Assembly: GCF_009730915.1 (NCBI RefSeq)
Contig: NC_052476.1
Coordinates: forward strand, 1-64,000
DNA from: Dioscorea cayenensis subsp. rotundata
Taxonomy: Eukaryota > Streptophyta > Magnoliopsida > Dioscoreales > Dioscoreaceae
Direction of reading: 5' to 3'
Length of the DNA stretch: 64,000 bases
Both the position numbers and the translations under genes were made by a program. The notes under the pieces are model-generated. The model saw nothing but the letters and a program-made list of their open reading frames with translations. It ran no database searches and had not been told where the DNA came from. Below are positions 12,601-24,838 of the stretch, piece after piece (positions within the stretch are counted from its first letter, which is position 1; each line of letters opens with the position of its first letter).

Positions 12601-13120
12601 ATTTAATAATGCCAGTAGTTCTCGTGCCCCATGTAAATATCGCAAAGCATGGAATAGACCACAACAACGTTGGATCAAGCTCAATTTTGATGGTCATGGA
12701 GATGACCATGGAAATTATGGGTATGGAGGTGTTTTGCATGATAGTAATGGAGAGATATTGCTTTCATATGCAGGACCTATGAATAATATTAATATTAAAA
12801 GTGGTAATGATAATAGTGATCCTACACTAGCTGCTCAAGTGGAAGGATTGAGGCAAGGTATTATATGTTTCAAGAAGTGGTTACCTTCTACTTATGATGA
12901 TCCAAAGTTACTTATCGAAGGTAGTGCTGTCAGCGTAATTAGATGGGCTAGAGCTTTGCTTCCTTCGCCAGCAATGTTTGAGGTGGCTTTCAAGGAGATG
13001 TGCATAATGCTAGAGGAAACTGCATGCGAGGTGCACCACATTTATCACGAGGCTAATATTCAAGCCAACAAAATAGCACAACAGGGTGCCACACTCTCCC
13101 AGTTTAGCACATGGACCTAG
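9699..13120 (+). pseudogene. SRR1-SRR1-RNase H gene, copy A (damaged or misread)
   Basis: Five exons match copy B: 9699-10464 (SRR1-like domain 1, intact), 10615-10654, about 11509-12230 (SRR1-like domain 2), about 12365-12432, and about 12535-13120 (RNase H domain, clean). Exons 1 and 2 keep correct splice sites and phases. In exon 3 the acceptor AG is lost and several short indels break the frame; near 11640-11700 and 11860-12000 the conserved residues are split between frames. An in-frame ATG at 9669 is not shared with copy B, so the conserved ATG at 9699 is preferred. The damage is confined to 11500-12450 and has the error pattern described in the findings, so copy A may be functional but misread. 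The TATA box and upstream copia remnant are shared with copy B. Confidence 0.75.
10655..11508 (+). other. Long intron 2 of SRR1 copy A
   Basis: AT-rich intron between the 40-nt exon 2 and SRR1-like domain 2. It contains no ORF or element. It aligns with 48708-49505 of copy B, with small indels in poly-A and poly-T runs. Confidence 0.6.
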
Positions 13121-13569
13121 ACAGTTTGGTTATTTATTTATTTATTAGTAGGACCACAAGCATTTGTTTATTGTAATAAATTATTTGATAGTAAATTTCA
13201 TAGATTGCATATGTATAAACTACGTTTTATCATAGTTGTCGTCATTGTGATTATTATTATTATTATTATACAATTGTCTTTTAGAAATTCTTACTAATCG
13301 CATAACATGTTTTTTCGTAGGATTTTTTTAATAATAAAAAATGAAAATAATTGAATTGCTATTAGTTTGCAAGGATATTTTTATAAAAATATTTTTATTT
13401 CCATTTTTTTTTTCTTGAAATGATGGATGAATCCTTTAAATAAATCTTTAATGAGTTTACAAGTACTCCAGTTTATTTTTTTATAAAACAAATAAATTTG
13501 ATAATCAACTAATTCAATTGAGTTGTTGGTAGATTAAGATAAAAACCCAAATTCAATTTCCTGACTCTC

Positions 13570-14306
13570 ATCCTCCATTACCTGCTGCCTGACCATCTCC
13601 CTTTGCTCTCCTCCTTGACTTTAATCCAGCCTTCCCAGCCTCCTCCCTCCCCTCTTCGACCACGCCGCTCTGCCTCCCAGGTGCCAATCCATCCCGATCT
13701 TGCCTCCGCCATTGCTGTTTCTTTTGATTTCTCGACATTTATTGGCATATAACTGTGATTGATTTCTGAGGCATCGTGCTGGATGGATCAAAAGGATCTG
13801 GTTGTTGAGGGAGCAAGCGTCAAGGCGTTTGTGTATGTTAGGGTAGATGTTTGTGGCTCGCCTCTTGAGTTTACAGGCGTGATTCTTGGTTTTTGGGTGT
13901 TTGTAGGGTTTAATTTTGGCTGTTGATTTTGGGGGTTTTCTTGCTTATAGAGATGTTTCCGAGTATTGGGAGGATGAGGGTGAAGCACAGAGGTGTGCTT
14001 TTGACGCTTAAGGGAACGGTGATACGGTCTGCGTCGGTGAAGATGATTGAAGGGGAAAAGGAGTATGAGTGTAGAAGGTGCCGGCACAGGTAAGTGTTTT
14101 CAGGGAGTTCACTCATCTCTTTGTTTAGTTTCGGTTACATTTTGGAAAGTGTAGAGGTAATTAATGGGATATGTGGTTTTTTGAGTTTGCACTGATTTGT
14201 GAGCTTCTGATTGTGACTTTTGTTTATATTGATTTATAGGTTCAAAGTTTACCCAGAGTTGGAAACTGGAAACCCGATAAGACTGCCGACTTCTTGCCCA
14301 TCGAAG
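13570..14306 (+). pseudogene. 5' exons of an MCM9-like helicase gene, copy A
   Basis: Exon pieces resemble the N-terminal domain of plant MCM9, a MCM-family helicase linked to DNA recombination repair. Pieces: a degraded first exon (about 13570-13680), 13771-13876 (FVYVRVDVCGSPLEF), 13951-14089 (RVKHRGVLLTLKGTVIRS, then YECRRCRHR) and 14240-14306 (FKVYPELETGN, then PTSCPS). The Cys pairs in CRRC and the following exon are the MCM zinc-binding region. The exon-2 donor is GC rather than GT, and a 1-nt insertion breaks exon 2. No start codon is visible; the 3' end of the SRR1 gene lies directly upstream. Further exons lie at 18456-18866. I read this as a decayed gene, with some indels possibly assembly errors. 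Confidence 0.75.
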
Positions 14307-16079
14307 GTATGTTTGGCTGCCTTCTAATCTCTAGTGTAAGTTTTTACCCTCTCTGGTGATGCCTGAGGAATTGAAGTTCTGCCTGTAAGATCTTCATTAA
14401 AGGTGCTTTTACTTTCGAGTGATTTATTATCAATCATTTTTTTTTTTATTTCTGATAAGAGACAGGTAAGGAAGTCAATTATCCAAATTCTTTCAGCTTC
14501 TTGTGGGGATGATAAATTTTCTGGGGGGTTGTTTGGATAACCACCCCAGATTAATTATGATTGAAGTCGCTTCTCTTTCCGTTCTACCATATCAGCTTAA
14601 CTTTCATATATGTTTTCATTTTTGTTAAGGTTTATGCCAATCACGGGATGTATATATATTATTGTCATCATTGTTTCTCATGCTCAACGTGTGTGTTGAG
14701 TCATTAGAGTGGAGTAGTAATGTAGCATGTGAAATTTCTGCATGCCAATGAGTCTGGGTGCTTCTAATAATCACTTAAATGAGTAAGTTTTCATATCTTT
14801 TTGTTGAACACTTACTACATGTAGTTCTGCAACTTAGTCATGAAAAAGCATTGTTCTATTTTTTCAGTTGAAAGATATATGCTTTATGGTTTTGGAATAC
14901 TGTTGAACATTATCTTTGAATGGAAGCATTTATTATTTTGCCAATATAAGCATTTATACAGTCTTTTTGTTGTTTATAATGCTTTGCTATAAAAAAACTG
15001 TCCAAACATCTTAACATTTTATTAATTAGGTGTGGATATATGTTCAACGTTTTGTGCGACTATCAAATTGAGAACTGTATTTGTGAGTGCCACTAATTGT
15101 AGTTTGGTAGATAGCAGCTGAAGTTAAAACATTTTTGCAATGTTTACTGATAGCTTCGTTAACTGTCTTATCATGGCTCATATTTTCTTTGTTAGCTGTT
15201 GATAGCCATATGCTACATCACTATTAGTGCACTCTAGCCTTTGTATTAACTGCAAGGCTGCAGTCGAATCAGTATGCCCCTTAATAGAAATTGTTACCTG
15301 CTTTCTCTAGAAGAAGGGAGGTTGTTCGATGCTTAGGTTATTTGCTAGGATGGTATCACGTCTCAATTTTGGGATTTTTCCTTTGTAAAAACCTAGGGGT
15401 AGTTGGTTTATTAAGTTTTCTATCTTTGGTGTCATATTTCTACATACTTGACCAATCCTTACTAGAACATTATCACATTACTATCCAATGTGAGCTTTTA
15501 AATTTGGTTTTCAGAATGCTTGCTGTAACCATCACGCCTTATGAAGTTACTACAATATTCACTCTGTCATGACAATCCACTTCAATCTTTTAGATTTTAG
15601 CTGCATCTCACAGTACGAGTGAAAGAATGTGAGCATTCGCAGAAAAGAGTACTGCTTATTTTGATAAGAAGAGTGCAATTTTAGTGGCTGAGTAAATTAG
15701 AAGTTTCAAATAGGGTGATTGCATGCGCCATTCTAAGTGATCTACCATTATGGTTCCCCTGGTTGGGTCTACTGGTTTTATGTACTTGTAACATCGTTTT
15801 TCTTTCAACTCTGCACAAAAGCATTTGTTATATGTGTATTGACTATATTCATTCATGCATGAACTTGAGCTGCTTGGAAGGTAGTTGCTTGTTGAGATTC
15901 ATTTCTTTGTCTAAAAATTGCTTCTTTATTTTATTTATTTATTTATTTATTTTTGCTGCCAGAGCAATTGTCTGGGCCTTTAACCTTCTCAAGATTGCAA
16001 GAGGTAAATTCAAATTGTTCAAAGGCCTAGTATCTGCAACCTGTCCCATGTATGACTCTTTGATTACACTGAGTTTACC
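14307..16079. other. Intron of the MCM9-like gene
   Basis: AT-rich intron-like sequence between MCM9-like exons. It contains a TTTA repeat near 15930-15952. I see no gene in it up to the RING-finger remnant at 16080. Confidence 0.4.
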
Positions 16080-16915
16080 TTGTAGGGAGCTTGAAGATTA
16101 TCACAAACCATTGGTTCCACTTCCTCTTATTCAGATGGCAGTGAATTTGAACCTACAACTAAACCTCGGCGCAGCTCCTCAAGCCGTTCTTTCATGTCAA
16201 AGCCTGTCCATCCAGTTTCATTTCAGGTTGGCACTGCCGCAGCTAAAGAAGCTGCCCAAACCTCCAAAAGTAGTCCTCATTCTAATTTGAATTCTAATCA
16301 ACCACTCATAGCGCTCCGGTCTCCTTGGTGGTTGGGGTTGGGCATTAGCTCTGAAGCAGGACCTGGGCAATGGATAAGCGCTACCAGTGTTGACCACACT
16401 AATTTTTCTGAACCAGTAGGGCTACAATCTTCCAGCCACCCCTATAAAAATCTGCACAGAGTCTCCAAGTGCAACCTTTGTGAGAGATTTCTTTCACAAA
16501 GATCACCATGGGGTTCCAGCCGAATTGTTGGGATTGGAGATATGCCTGTTGCCGCTGTTCTATCATGCCGTCATGTGTGTATCATGTAGAATGTTTAGAA
16601 CACACTACCCCAAAAAATAAAAAACATAATCCTCCTTGCCCTCAATGTGAGAAGTGAGAAGAAAATGTTATGGAGCAATGACCATCTTGCAAGTTTAAAA
16701 ATGTAGCTCCAAGGTTGAAGCATCAAGGTGAGGGAGGATTTTCAAGAGGATGGACATGTAGGCAAGTCGGAGATTGTGTAATGGGGGTTGTACAAATACC
16801 AAAGAGGAGTAATGTGTTCTTTTGCTTGACCAAAATCCAGTGAAGAGGCAGCTTTTGTTGGAGGGTGGTTCTGGGAAGAATTGATCTGAAAGTTAAAAGA
16901 AGAAAAGTGGGTTGG
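16080..16915 (+). pseudogene. Decayed RING-finger protein gene inside the MCM9-like intron
   Basis: A continuous stretch resembles a plant family with a C-terminal RING-like zinc finger, putative ubiquitin ligases. Residues seen: SYSDGSEFEPTTKPRRSSS, FMSKPVHPVSFQ, CNLCERFLSQRSPWGS, GDMPVAAVLSCRHV, YHVECLEHTTP, PPCPQC and later GFSRGWTCRQVGDCV. A 2-nt insertion at about 16575 breaks the frame inside the zinc-binding motif (CRHV | YHVECLE), and stops follow before the C-terminal motif. The sequence reads about 500 bp without an intron, which suggests a processed copy, but I cannot confirm the parent gene's intron positions. Same strand as the host gene. Not functional as written. Confidence 0.55.
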
Positions 16916-18455
16916 GGTCATCACTGGTGTTTGATGGTCAGGTTTGTGGGATCAGTTATCTATTGGATGCTTGAGAATTGTGTTCAACCCAGCATTGTAA
17001 AGATGATGAAGCTTTAGCTAGTATACAGTTTGACACCATATGGTTGATGATATTAACACTTGTGGTGACTAATGGAAATCATGTTTTGAGAATGAATGTA
17101 TTAATGCTAAACTAGAACGTTTTCTCTCTCTCTCTCTTTGTTGGTCATTTTGTATCAGTGTGTGTGTGTGATGTTAACTTGACTAATGCATTCTAGCTGG
17201 CACTTCAAAACATGTTCCAAAGAAAATTCTGTTTAGACCTGTAGGTTAAGAGAGCCTGAGTGTCATTGTCAAGTCCTCTGTGTCATCTTTTGTTATTTTT
17301 TCAGGAAATCTTTACATGAAGGAGAAATGAAGTCTTTGCTCTAATCTATTGAAAGGAACTAGTTGTTTGTATCTGATCTGTGGTTTCAACTTCTTTGTAT
17401 AGTAGCTACCTGTTTATATATAAACCACATTTTTCATGTTACTGGTCATGCTGTATGTTCTGAACAAATGCAGTAAAAGGAGAATGACCTCTGAGAAGCA
17501 CATGTGAATAGACGTACACCAGATGGAGGCTATTTGACTTGAGGCGTGCTGTATTTCTTTCGCACTTCTTGCTTTCCAATTCAGTTTGTCTACACTACCC
17601 TCTCCAAACATCTCTGATCTTGATACGCCCTTGCAGCTCCTATTCGCCTGATCAAATACGAAACTTCATGCTTGTTGTTATACAGGTCTGAATAATATGA
17701 TTACTAGCATATTAGAAAGCAAAAAACAATGCAGCAAAACAATATTGACATTGGCATCAACATCAACATGATGGTAATGCAAACCTCCCAACCCCTTTTC
17801 CATTCCAAGTGGTTTCGATAGATAGATACCTGTGGGCAAAGCCACCCTTTTCTTGTCCCCTGCAGAATTCGAGCGTGTTCATCCCTTGTGGCCAGCAAGT
17901 TACTGCTGGACTTAGAATTCTGATAACCGCATGCTAGTCACCACATGACAGCCATGCATTCCATCCTGTACCATTGCATGTGCCATGCCATTGATTCATC
18001 CATTCTTTGTAGGTCCCCTTCTACTTTCATGTTCCCACCAATTCACAACCAAAAGGAAGGAATCTGTATCCCTCCGCACCTCACCCACTTGGAAACTGAA
18101 GCCATTTATGGTGAGGTCACCTCAAGTCCTTGAGCAACCCCAATCTCTGCCAACAACCCCTCAAATCACTTGGTTTCTCGCAATGGTCGAAGAACTTGAT
18201 GTGCTTCGGTACATTTTGTGTTGGTCTTGTGGACCAAATGCATTAGAATCTCAGAAAATAAATCATTTCTGTGTGGAAGTTTGTTGGTAGCATGCATGCA
18301 ATGCATGGTTGTTCCTATGGTTTCCGGGTGATTTCCATTGATTGTTTTTTGGGTATAATATAGCATTGTTAGGTAGCTCGGTTTATTTAAACATAGTGCA
18401 GGCTGTACTAGCTTGTCTTTCACACTGTTGTCTTGAAGCTTGTGTTTCATTTCAG
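16916..18455. other. Intron or spacer of the MCM9-like gene
   Basis: Non-coding sequence with a TC run near 17123-17138 and a short GT run near 17158-17170. I see no supported gene. Confidence 0.35.
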
Positions 18456-18866
18456 TCAACTCCTGTTATTTTAATGGATGACCTTGTTGACGTTGAAAGA
18501 AGCTTTGAGGGCATCCCACCCATTGAGAACTCAGTTGTAAGTTATATTAGTCCTTAGCTTTGTATTCACATAATATTAGGTGCAAGTTCTGTTCTGGGCC
18601 GCTTTTAGTCTTTCTAATGGACAATTAAGCTATCCCTGTGTAAATCAATATTTCATTTGAAAAGTATTTGTTTCGAAGCTGTCAGCTGATAGGGTGAATG
18701 CTATGACTATATACCTTTTTATATTATTTTCTCTATCTTTTGCGTCATTTCAACCCTTTGTCTCAGATGACACTGTTGGCAAGTGTTCTTAACAATAAAT
18801 GGCCTGCAGACTTGTGATGTTCGTTGTGACCTTGATCCGCGTTAATTGCTAATCTCTATGTGGACG
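18456..18866 (+). pseudogene. Internal exons of the decayed MCM9-like gene
   Basis: Two pieces continue the MCM9-like gene begun at 13570. Piece 18456-18499 follows TTTCAG and encodes STPVILMDDLVDVE, matching the PVIL-DDLVD segment of the family. Piece about 18767-18866 follows CTCAG and carries DDTV, VLNNKWPAD, DVRCDLDP and LIAN, matching the end of the N-terminal OB region. Within it a 2-nt and then a 1-nt deletion split the frame, plus one earlier shift. No ATPase-domain exons (Walker A, Walker B) were found downstream before the gap at 21137. The gene is therefore dead or truncated here. Confidence 0.6.
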
Positions 18867-20050
18867 GCAGACGAAGTTATCTTTATATCTTTAATAGTAT
18901 ATATTAATCAGATATGTCAGGCGTCAATAACTTGTAAAATATATATATATAGATAATAACTAGAGAAGTAGATGAGAAAATATGTTATAAACACAAAAAT
19001 ATTTTTCTAGAACTTTGTATAAATTAAAACTGATTGAAATTTGCTGAAAAATGTAATGAATAACTTGAGTTGGTAAAATGAGACCGACTGTGACATTATA
19101 GAGCAATAAGGGTTATTTTGGAAACACATCTCTACATTCATTGCAAAATTCCTCAAGGAATAAGATCATCAACCTAGGGTGGTAACTTTTCATGTGATTA
19201 AGAACCGCCATTTTTAGCATGTCTTTGGCCGAGTTTAAAAGTTTCATAAGCATTTGTATAATTAATATATATACATATGCCAACATATACATACAGATCA
19301 CAATGGTTATAATCATGCTAGATTGAAGGTGGTTGGGCACTCTAATTGAAGGCTGTCAGCCTTGTGGTCGTTTATGATAAAGTGCCTACATTAACAGTAA
19401 TCCAGATGATTTTGTTGCACTGAAGGTCTTGTATGCTCCTATTTGTTTCTGCTATGGCTGTGTTTATGTTTCAACTCAAATTTAGGTAGTAGTGATGGTT
19501 ATAATTTGTTAGGTTCAAAAGCCTGTTTTTCCTTGGGAATTTTACATGTATTGTCAACTTGATAAGATGTGGAGGTGTGTTGTTTTGTTTTAGGGCTTGC
19601 AATTTAAATATTTGCTCTTGTGCAACACTTATTGTTGAAAATTGTATTTCTTCAGAGTTGAAGTTCGTATCTATTCTAACTGGAGTGTACTTGTTTGCAA
19701 TTATTTATCATGGAACTCTACACGTAGCTCCTGCTCTTGACAAAGAGCCCCCAATCTGGTTCAAAAACAAAATCAGTTTGCTTGTGATATCTGACGACTT
19801 TTAATATATGAATGTTCTGCGGATCTTGCTAAATTTGTTAAAGCATCTATTATGCTCTCAACTGTGAGATTATATTGCAGAAGGAAAAGCGTTCTTTGAT
19901 AACTTGTCTTGATCCTATGCTATGATCTGCTCCTGTCTTTTACTGGTTCACATCTAGCCCAATTGGTTGTTCTGGGTTTGTGAAATTCTTTTACCTTTAT
20001 TCTGTACTGTACAAAGTAGTCTGTTGTTGATCTGCACTTTTTCACCTGCA
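18867..20050. other. Spacer, nothing recognised
   Basis: AT-rich DNA with a TA run near 18938-18952. Open frames at 19113-19340 and 19559-19804 show no domain or conserved motif. Confidence 0.3.
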
Positions 20051-20732
20051 GATCGATGCACCATGTTGATGAAATCATTGATTATGCCTGTCCTGCAGCT
20101 GCAAGTCAAGGTTCATATATTACCAATAAAATCACAACCGGTTCAATCCAGCCTCCTGCTTTCTGATTTATATGTTGCTCTTCTTGGAACCGAAATAAGC
20201 AGGTTTTGAGCATGAGCAGGTTGGGGTGCCATGTATAGCTGTTCCGCTTGATCACAGATGTTCAAAATGAGGTGTCATTTTTTTCTGCTAGTTAGTCTTA
20301 ATTCGTTAGTCAATTTTCATCTACATCTATCCATATCAATCCCTTTAAGCTAGCCAAAGCCTGTTAGCATGAGATCAGCTGTCAACCAAAGGAAATGAAT
20401 TCAGGATGTTAGTGCTTTAACCTCAAATACACCCATTATTATTTTTAATTCATTTTATTTTGTTCAGGAAACGAATATGAAAGTGTTTATTCTTCATCCA
20501 CCTTCGGTTACCTGGGATGTTAAGAGTTATCTGATCTCAAGACAACTCTCGCCTTTGAGCAAGAAGTTGTGAAGCTGATGGAATCAAATGTTACTACTGC
20601 AAAATGCAGTACCTGCAGAACAGCGCCCCGCCCCGCCTGTGAGCACCTGCCCCTGCAACTCCCTGTCAGAAAAGCGCCGGCATCATTCCCCGAGGAAGAA
20701 ACCAGAGTAGCCTGCCACTGGCTGCAATGAAC
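20051..20732 (+). other. Two coding-like blocks of unknown identity
   Basis: Block 20052-20168 follows CCTGCAG and reads HHVDEIIDYACPAAASQ in one frame before a stop. Block 20523-20732 reads LKTTLAFEQEVVKLMESN, then a Cys- and Pro-containing tail, ending at a stop codon at 20730-20732. Composition and adjacent splice-like signals suggest old exons. I do not recognise a family. They may be 3' exons of a decayed gene on the same strand as the MCM9-like remnant. Confidence 0.25.
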
Positions 20733-21136
20733 AGTAGTTAAACAAGAAGAGACACCAAAGCCTATAAGAACATGCTGAATTGGAACACCAAGGCATAAGG
20801 AAAAACTTAGTTTCTTTTTTACTCTCACCTTCAATTTCCTGTATCTAAGATTGAGTAGAGGAGCAGAGAGGAAGAGGATAATATTTTAGCCAAGGAGGGT
20901 TGGTTTCACTTTCATATTGAGTTGAGGGTATATCATGGGGTAGCTTGTTACTGTAGCTTTTTCAGGCTACATTACATGATGTGACTATATTTTATTTCAG
21001 TTTTTGTCATTACTGTTGATGAAACCTGCTTTTGTTTGTTGTTGGAGGCACCGGGTCCGGTCTATGTATGTCCCTAATTTGAGTCTGCACTGCAAGATTT
21101 CATCCTTGCATGGGCATCACTTATGAAACTTTTGAG

Positions 21137-22136
21137 NNNNNNNNNNNNNNNNNNNNNNNNNNNNNNNNNNNNNNNNNNNNNNNNNNNNNNNNNNNNNNNN
21201 NNNNNNNNNNNNNNNNNNNNNNNNNNNNNNNNNNNNNNNNNNNNNNNNNNNNNNNNNNNNNNNNNNNNNNNNNNNNNNNNNNNNNNNNNNNNNNNNNNNN
21301 NNNNNNNNNNNNNNNNNNNNNNNNNNNNNNNNNNNNNNNNNNNNNNNNNNNNNNNNNNNNNNNNNNNNNNNNNNNNNNNNNNNNNNNNNNNNNNNNNNNN
21401 NNNNNNNNNNNNNNNNNNNNNNNNNNNNNNNNNNNNNNNNNNNNNNNNNNNNNNNNNNNNNNNNNNNNNNNNNNNNNNNNNNNNNNNNNNNNNNNNNNNN
21501 NNNNNNNNNNNNNNNNNNNNNNNNNNNNNNNNNNNNNNNNNNNNNNNNNNNNNNNNNNNNNNNNNNNNNNNNNNNNNNNNNNNNNNNNNNNNNNNNNNNN
21601 NNNNNNNNNNNNNNNNNNNNNNNNNNNNNNNNNNNNNNNNNNNNNNNNNNNNNNNNNNNNNNNNNNNNNNNNNNNNNNNNNNNNNNNNNNNNNNNNNNNN
21701 NNNNNNNNNNNNNNNNNNNNNNNNNNNNNNNNNNNNNNNNNNNNNNNNNNNNNNNNNNNNNNNNNNNNNNNNNNNNNNNNNNNNNNNNNNNNNNNNNNNN
21801 NNNNNNNNNNNNNNNNNNNNNNNNNNNNNNNNNNNNNNNNNNNNNNNNNNNNNNNNNNNNNNNNNNNNNNNNNNNNNNNNNNNNNNNNNNNNNNNNNNNN
21901 NNNNNNNNNNNNNNNNNNNNNNNNNNNNNNNNNNNNNNNNNNNNNNNNNNNNNNNNNNNNNNNNNNNNNNNNNNNNNNNNNNNNNNNNNNNNNNNNNNNN
22001 NNNNNNNNNNNNNNNNNNNNNNNNNNNNNNNNNNNNNNNNNNNNNNNNNNNNNNNNNNNNNNNNNNNNNNNNNNNNNNNNNNNNNNNNNNNNNNNNNNNN
22101 NNNNNNNNNNNNNNNNNNNNNNNNNNNNNNNNNNNN
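21137..22136. other. Assembly gap (1000 N)
   Basis: Exactly 1000 N. The round number indicates a placeholder of unknown true size. It separates gene-bearing DNA from the satellite array. Confidence 0.99.
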
Positions 22137-24687
22137 GATCAAATTTGATTTCGCGATTAAAATTTGACAACCTGCAAAGACTGTAGTAAGGGAAAAACTC
22201 TAATTTTTAATTTGGTCACTTTTCATAGTTGATCATATCCAATTAAATGCTATAAATTCTTTTATTTTGGAGAATAAAAATAAAAATTTGTACTAGATCA
22301 AATTTAATTTTGCAATTAAGATTCGATTATTTTCAAAGGCTATAGTAAGGGAAATACTCCAAATTTTTAGAATGAAAATTTGAAATTAAGATTTGACAAT
22401 TTGCAAAGACTATGGTAAGGGGAAAACTTTAATTTTTAAAATGAGCACTTTTCATAATTTATCCTATGTTGTTATAAGCTAAAAAAGTCTTTTATTTTAT
22501 AGAATAAAAATAAAAAATTGTACGGGATCAATTTTAATTTTGTAATTAAGATTTGATGATTTTCAAATGCTGCAGGAAGCGAAATACTGCAATTTTTCAA
22601 AATGGGCAGTTTTTATACGTGATATTGTAAAAATATAAATTTAAAAAAAAATTTATTTTTGAGAATATAAATAAAAATTTATACGGGATCAAATTTACTT
22701 TCGCAATTATGATTTGACAATTTGCAAAGACTATAATATGCGAAAAACTCTAATTTTTAAAATGGTCACTTTTCAGAGTTAATCATATGCAATTATAAGC
22801 TAAAAAGTCTTTTATTTTGGTGAATAAAAATAAAAATTTGTACGGGATCAAATTTAATTTTGCAATTAAGATTTGATGATTTTCAAAGGCTGTAATAAGG
22901 GACATACTCCAAATTTTTAAAATGGACAGTTTTCATATGTGACCATGTAAAAAATAAATTACAAAATTCTTTTATTTTTAAGTATAGAAATAAAAATTTA
23001 AAAGGGATCAAATTTGATTTTGCGATTAAAATTTGACAATCTGCAAAGACTGTAGTATGGGAAAAACTCTAATTTTTAAAATGGTCACTTTTCACAGTTG
23101 ATCATATGCAATTATAAGCTATAAATTCTTTTATTTTGGAGAATAAAAAAATAAAAATTTGTACTGGATCAAATTTAATTTTGAAATTAAGATTCGATGA
23201 TTTTCAGAGACTATAGTAAGGGAAATATTCCAACTTTTTAGAATGAAAATTTGAAATTAAGATTTGACAATTTGCAAAGACTATGGTAAATGGAAAACTT
23301 TAATTTTTAAAATGAGCACTTTTCATAATTTATCCTATGCTGTTATAACATAAAAAGTCTTTTATTTTATATAATAAAAATAAAAAATTCTACGGGATCA
23401 ATTTTAATTTTGCAATTAAGATTTGATGATTTTCAAATGCTATAGTAAGGGAAATACTCCCGATTTTCAAAATGGACATTTTTTATATGTGATATTGTAA
23501 AAATATAAATTTAAAATTTTTTTTATTTTTGAGAATATACATAAAAATTTATACGGGATCAAATTTGCTTTTGCAATTATGATTTGACAATTTTCGAAGA
23601 CTATAGTATGGGAAAAACTCTAATTTTTAAAATGGTCACTTTTTAGAGTTTATCATATGCAATTATAAGCTAAAAAGTCTTTTATTTTGGTGAATAAAAA
23701 TAAAAATTTGTACGGGATCAAATTTAATTTTGCAATTAAGATTTGATGATTTTCAAAGGCTGTAATAAGGGACATACTCCAAATTTTTAAAATGGACAGT
23801 TTTCATATGTGACCATGTAAAAAAATAAATTACAAAATTCTTTTATTTTTAAGTATAGAAATAAAAATTTAAAAGGGATCAAATCTGATTTTGCGATTAA
23901 AATTTGACAATCTGCAAAGACTGTAGTAAGGGAAAAACTCTAATTTTTAATTTGGTCACTTTTCACAGTTGATCATATGCAATTAAATGCTATAAATTCT
24001 TTTATTTTGGAGAATAAAAATAAAAATTTGTACTAGATCAAATTTAATTTTGCAATTAAGATTCGATTATTTTCAAAGGCTATAGTAAGGGAAATACTCC
24101 AAATTTTTAGAATGAAAATTTGAAATTAAGATTTGACAATTTGCAAAGACTATGGTAAGGGGAAAACTTTAATTTTTAAAATGAGCACTTTTCATAATTT
24201 ATCATATCTCGTTATAACCTAAAAAAAGTCTTTTTATTTTATAGAATAAAAAAATAAAAAAATTCTACGGGATCAATTTTAATTTTGTAATTAAGATTTG
24301 ATTATTTTCAAATGCTACGATGAGCTGAAATATTGCAATTTTTTTCAAAATGGGCAGTTTTTATATGTGATATTGTAAAAAAATATAAATTTAAAAATTA
24401 TTTTTTTGAGAATATAAATAAAAATTTATATGGGATCAAATTTTCTTTTGCAATTATGATTTGACAATTTGCAAAGACTATAGCAGGGGAAAAACCTTAA
24501 TTTTTCAAAACGATCACTTTCAGAGTTGATCATATACAATTATAAGCTAAAAAGTCTTTTATTTTGGTGAATAAAAATAATAATTTGTACGGGATCAAAT
24601 TTAATTTTCCAATTAAGATTTGATTATTTTCAAACGTTGTAATAAGGGACATACTCCAAATTTTTAAAATGAACAGTTTTCATATTC
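22137..24687. repeat. AT-rich satellite with higher-order repeat, left part
   Basis: Head-to-tail monomers of about 158-162 bp begin with variants of GATCAAATTTAATTTTGCAA (for example 22137, 22295, 22525, 22687, 22847, 23006). The 22295-22525 step is 230 bp because it carries an extra truncated monomer. The variant order repeats: the GCGATTAAAATTTGACAA variant occurs at 22137, 23006 and 23878, giving a higher-order unit of about 870 bp made of five full monomers plus one partial. The array continues at 27424 after the LINE-type insertion and abuts assembly gaps on both outer sides, so its true length is unknown. Confidence 0.9.
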
Positions 24688-24838
24688 TTTTTGAAAAAGT
24701 GGATAAACCACAATCGATAAAAAGAGCAAAGTCAAAATAAAGTACAACATCCGTCCACTAGCTGTGGAGCAACAAAAAATTGCAAAAGGGAGGAACAACG
24801 GGCCTCCTCCTGACCCCATAAAAAAAGACTACTCCCCA

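Noticed and set aside
13788..14116. Minus-strand proline-rich frames over MCM9-like exons, also 51577-51899
   Set aside because: Opposite-strand shadows of the MCM9-like exons, without their own conserved motifs.
15715..16290. 191-codon plus-strand frame
   Set aside because: Its end overlaps the RING-finger relic in the wrong frame, and the start is hydrophobic intron-like sequence.
21110..22186. Long open frames across the N run
   Set aside because: They consist almost wholly of unknown bases; the same applies to 29651-30769 and the first part of 52434-54140.
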